This document shows, piece by piece, positions 6,107-6,153 of a stretch of 6,153 bases of DNA. The stretch lies in assembly GCA_946410005.1 (NCBI GenBank), contig CAMJYS010000048.1, positions 1-6,153 on the forward strand, in the 5' to 3' direction. The notes beneath the pieces were generated by a model. That model did not search any database. It saw nothing but the letters and a program-made list of their open reading frames with translations, and was not told the origin of the DNA. Source of the DNA: an uncultured Clostridia bacterium (GTDB lineage Bacteria; Bacillota; Clostridia; Oscillospirales; Acutalibacteraceae). How positions within the stretch are numbered: the stretch's first letter is position 1; every line of letters starts with the position of its first letter. Made by a program: the position numbers and the translations under genes.

Positions 6107-6153
6107 AGATCGGAAGAGCGTCGTGTAGGGAAAGAGTGTAGATCTCGGTGGTC
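6107..6153 (-). other. Illumina TruSeq adapter read-through (artefact)
   Basis: The last 47 bases begin with the diagnostic AGATCGGAAGAGC and continue as the reverse complement of the TruSeq universal adapter, including its ACACTCTTTCCC and flow-cell portions. The biological insert ends at about 6106. It is the same adapter as at the left end, in opposite orientation. Confidence 0.98.

Noticed and set aside
1..6153. A novel defence, mobile or CRISPR-like system.
   Set aside because: The whole insert is accounted for by standard cell wall genes and short spacers. There are no direct repeat arrays, transposase or integrase genes, or unassigned long frames.

Overview
The window is an adapter-bounded contig. 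Its true biological sequence runs from about 25 to 6106. Bases 1-24 and 6107-6153 match the Illumina TruSeq universal adapter in opposite orientations. The insert is AT-rich and is a piece of a bacterial division and cell wall (dcw) cluster, with every gene on the minus strand. In transcription order, reading right to left, it holds a PASTA-tailed class B penicillin-binding protein (FtsI/SpoVD type), mraY, ftsW (SpoVE-like) and murG, with the possible start of another gene cut off at the left edge.

The likely host is a low-GC Gram-positive of the class Clostridia, perhaps a gut or other uncultured lineage near Oscillospirales/Ruminococcaceae. The grounds are the AT-rich sequence, strong AGGAGG-type ribosome binding sites, frequent TTG starts, C-terminal PASTA repeats, and a cysteine-rich region around the PBP active site like that of clostridial SpoVD/PBP2 proteins. 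The family-level placement is inference from protein style only.

Layout, right to left. 6010-6106: AT-rich sequence with no convincing gene, apart from a 14-codon open tail at the edge. 5971-6009: a strong hairpin followed by a T run on the minus strand, probably the terminator of an upstream gene. 5902-5930: a good sigma-A type promoter (TTGTTT-N17-TATAAT). 5836-3614: the PBP. 3613-3550: a 64-base gap with a second promoter-like element overlapping an inverted repeat. 3549-2506: mraY. 2473-1235: ftsW. 1190-69: murG. 56-25: a possible next gene with its own Shine-Dalgarno, running into the adapter.

The four proteins form one working line. MraY makes lipid I on the inner membrane face and MurG turns it into lipid II. 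FtsW, a SEDS glycosyltransferase, polymerises lipid II outside the membrane. The class B PBP is its partner transpeptidase and cross-links the new strands. The usual dcw members murE/murF (between PBP and mraY) and murD (between mraY and ftsW) are absent, as is ftsL just upstream of the PBP, so this is a compact version of the cluster. I see no mobile element, CRISPR array, RNA gene or clearly novel system. The main points for follow-up are the adapter ends (which mimic a terminal inverted repeat), the reduced gene set, the run of TTG starts, the Cys/His cluster in the PBP and the putative internal promoter.
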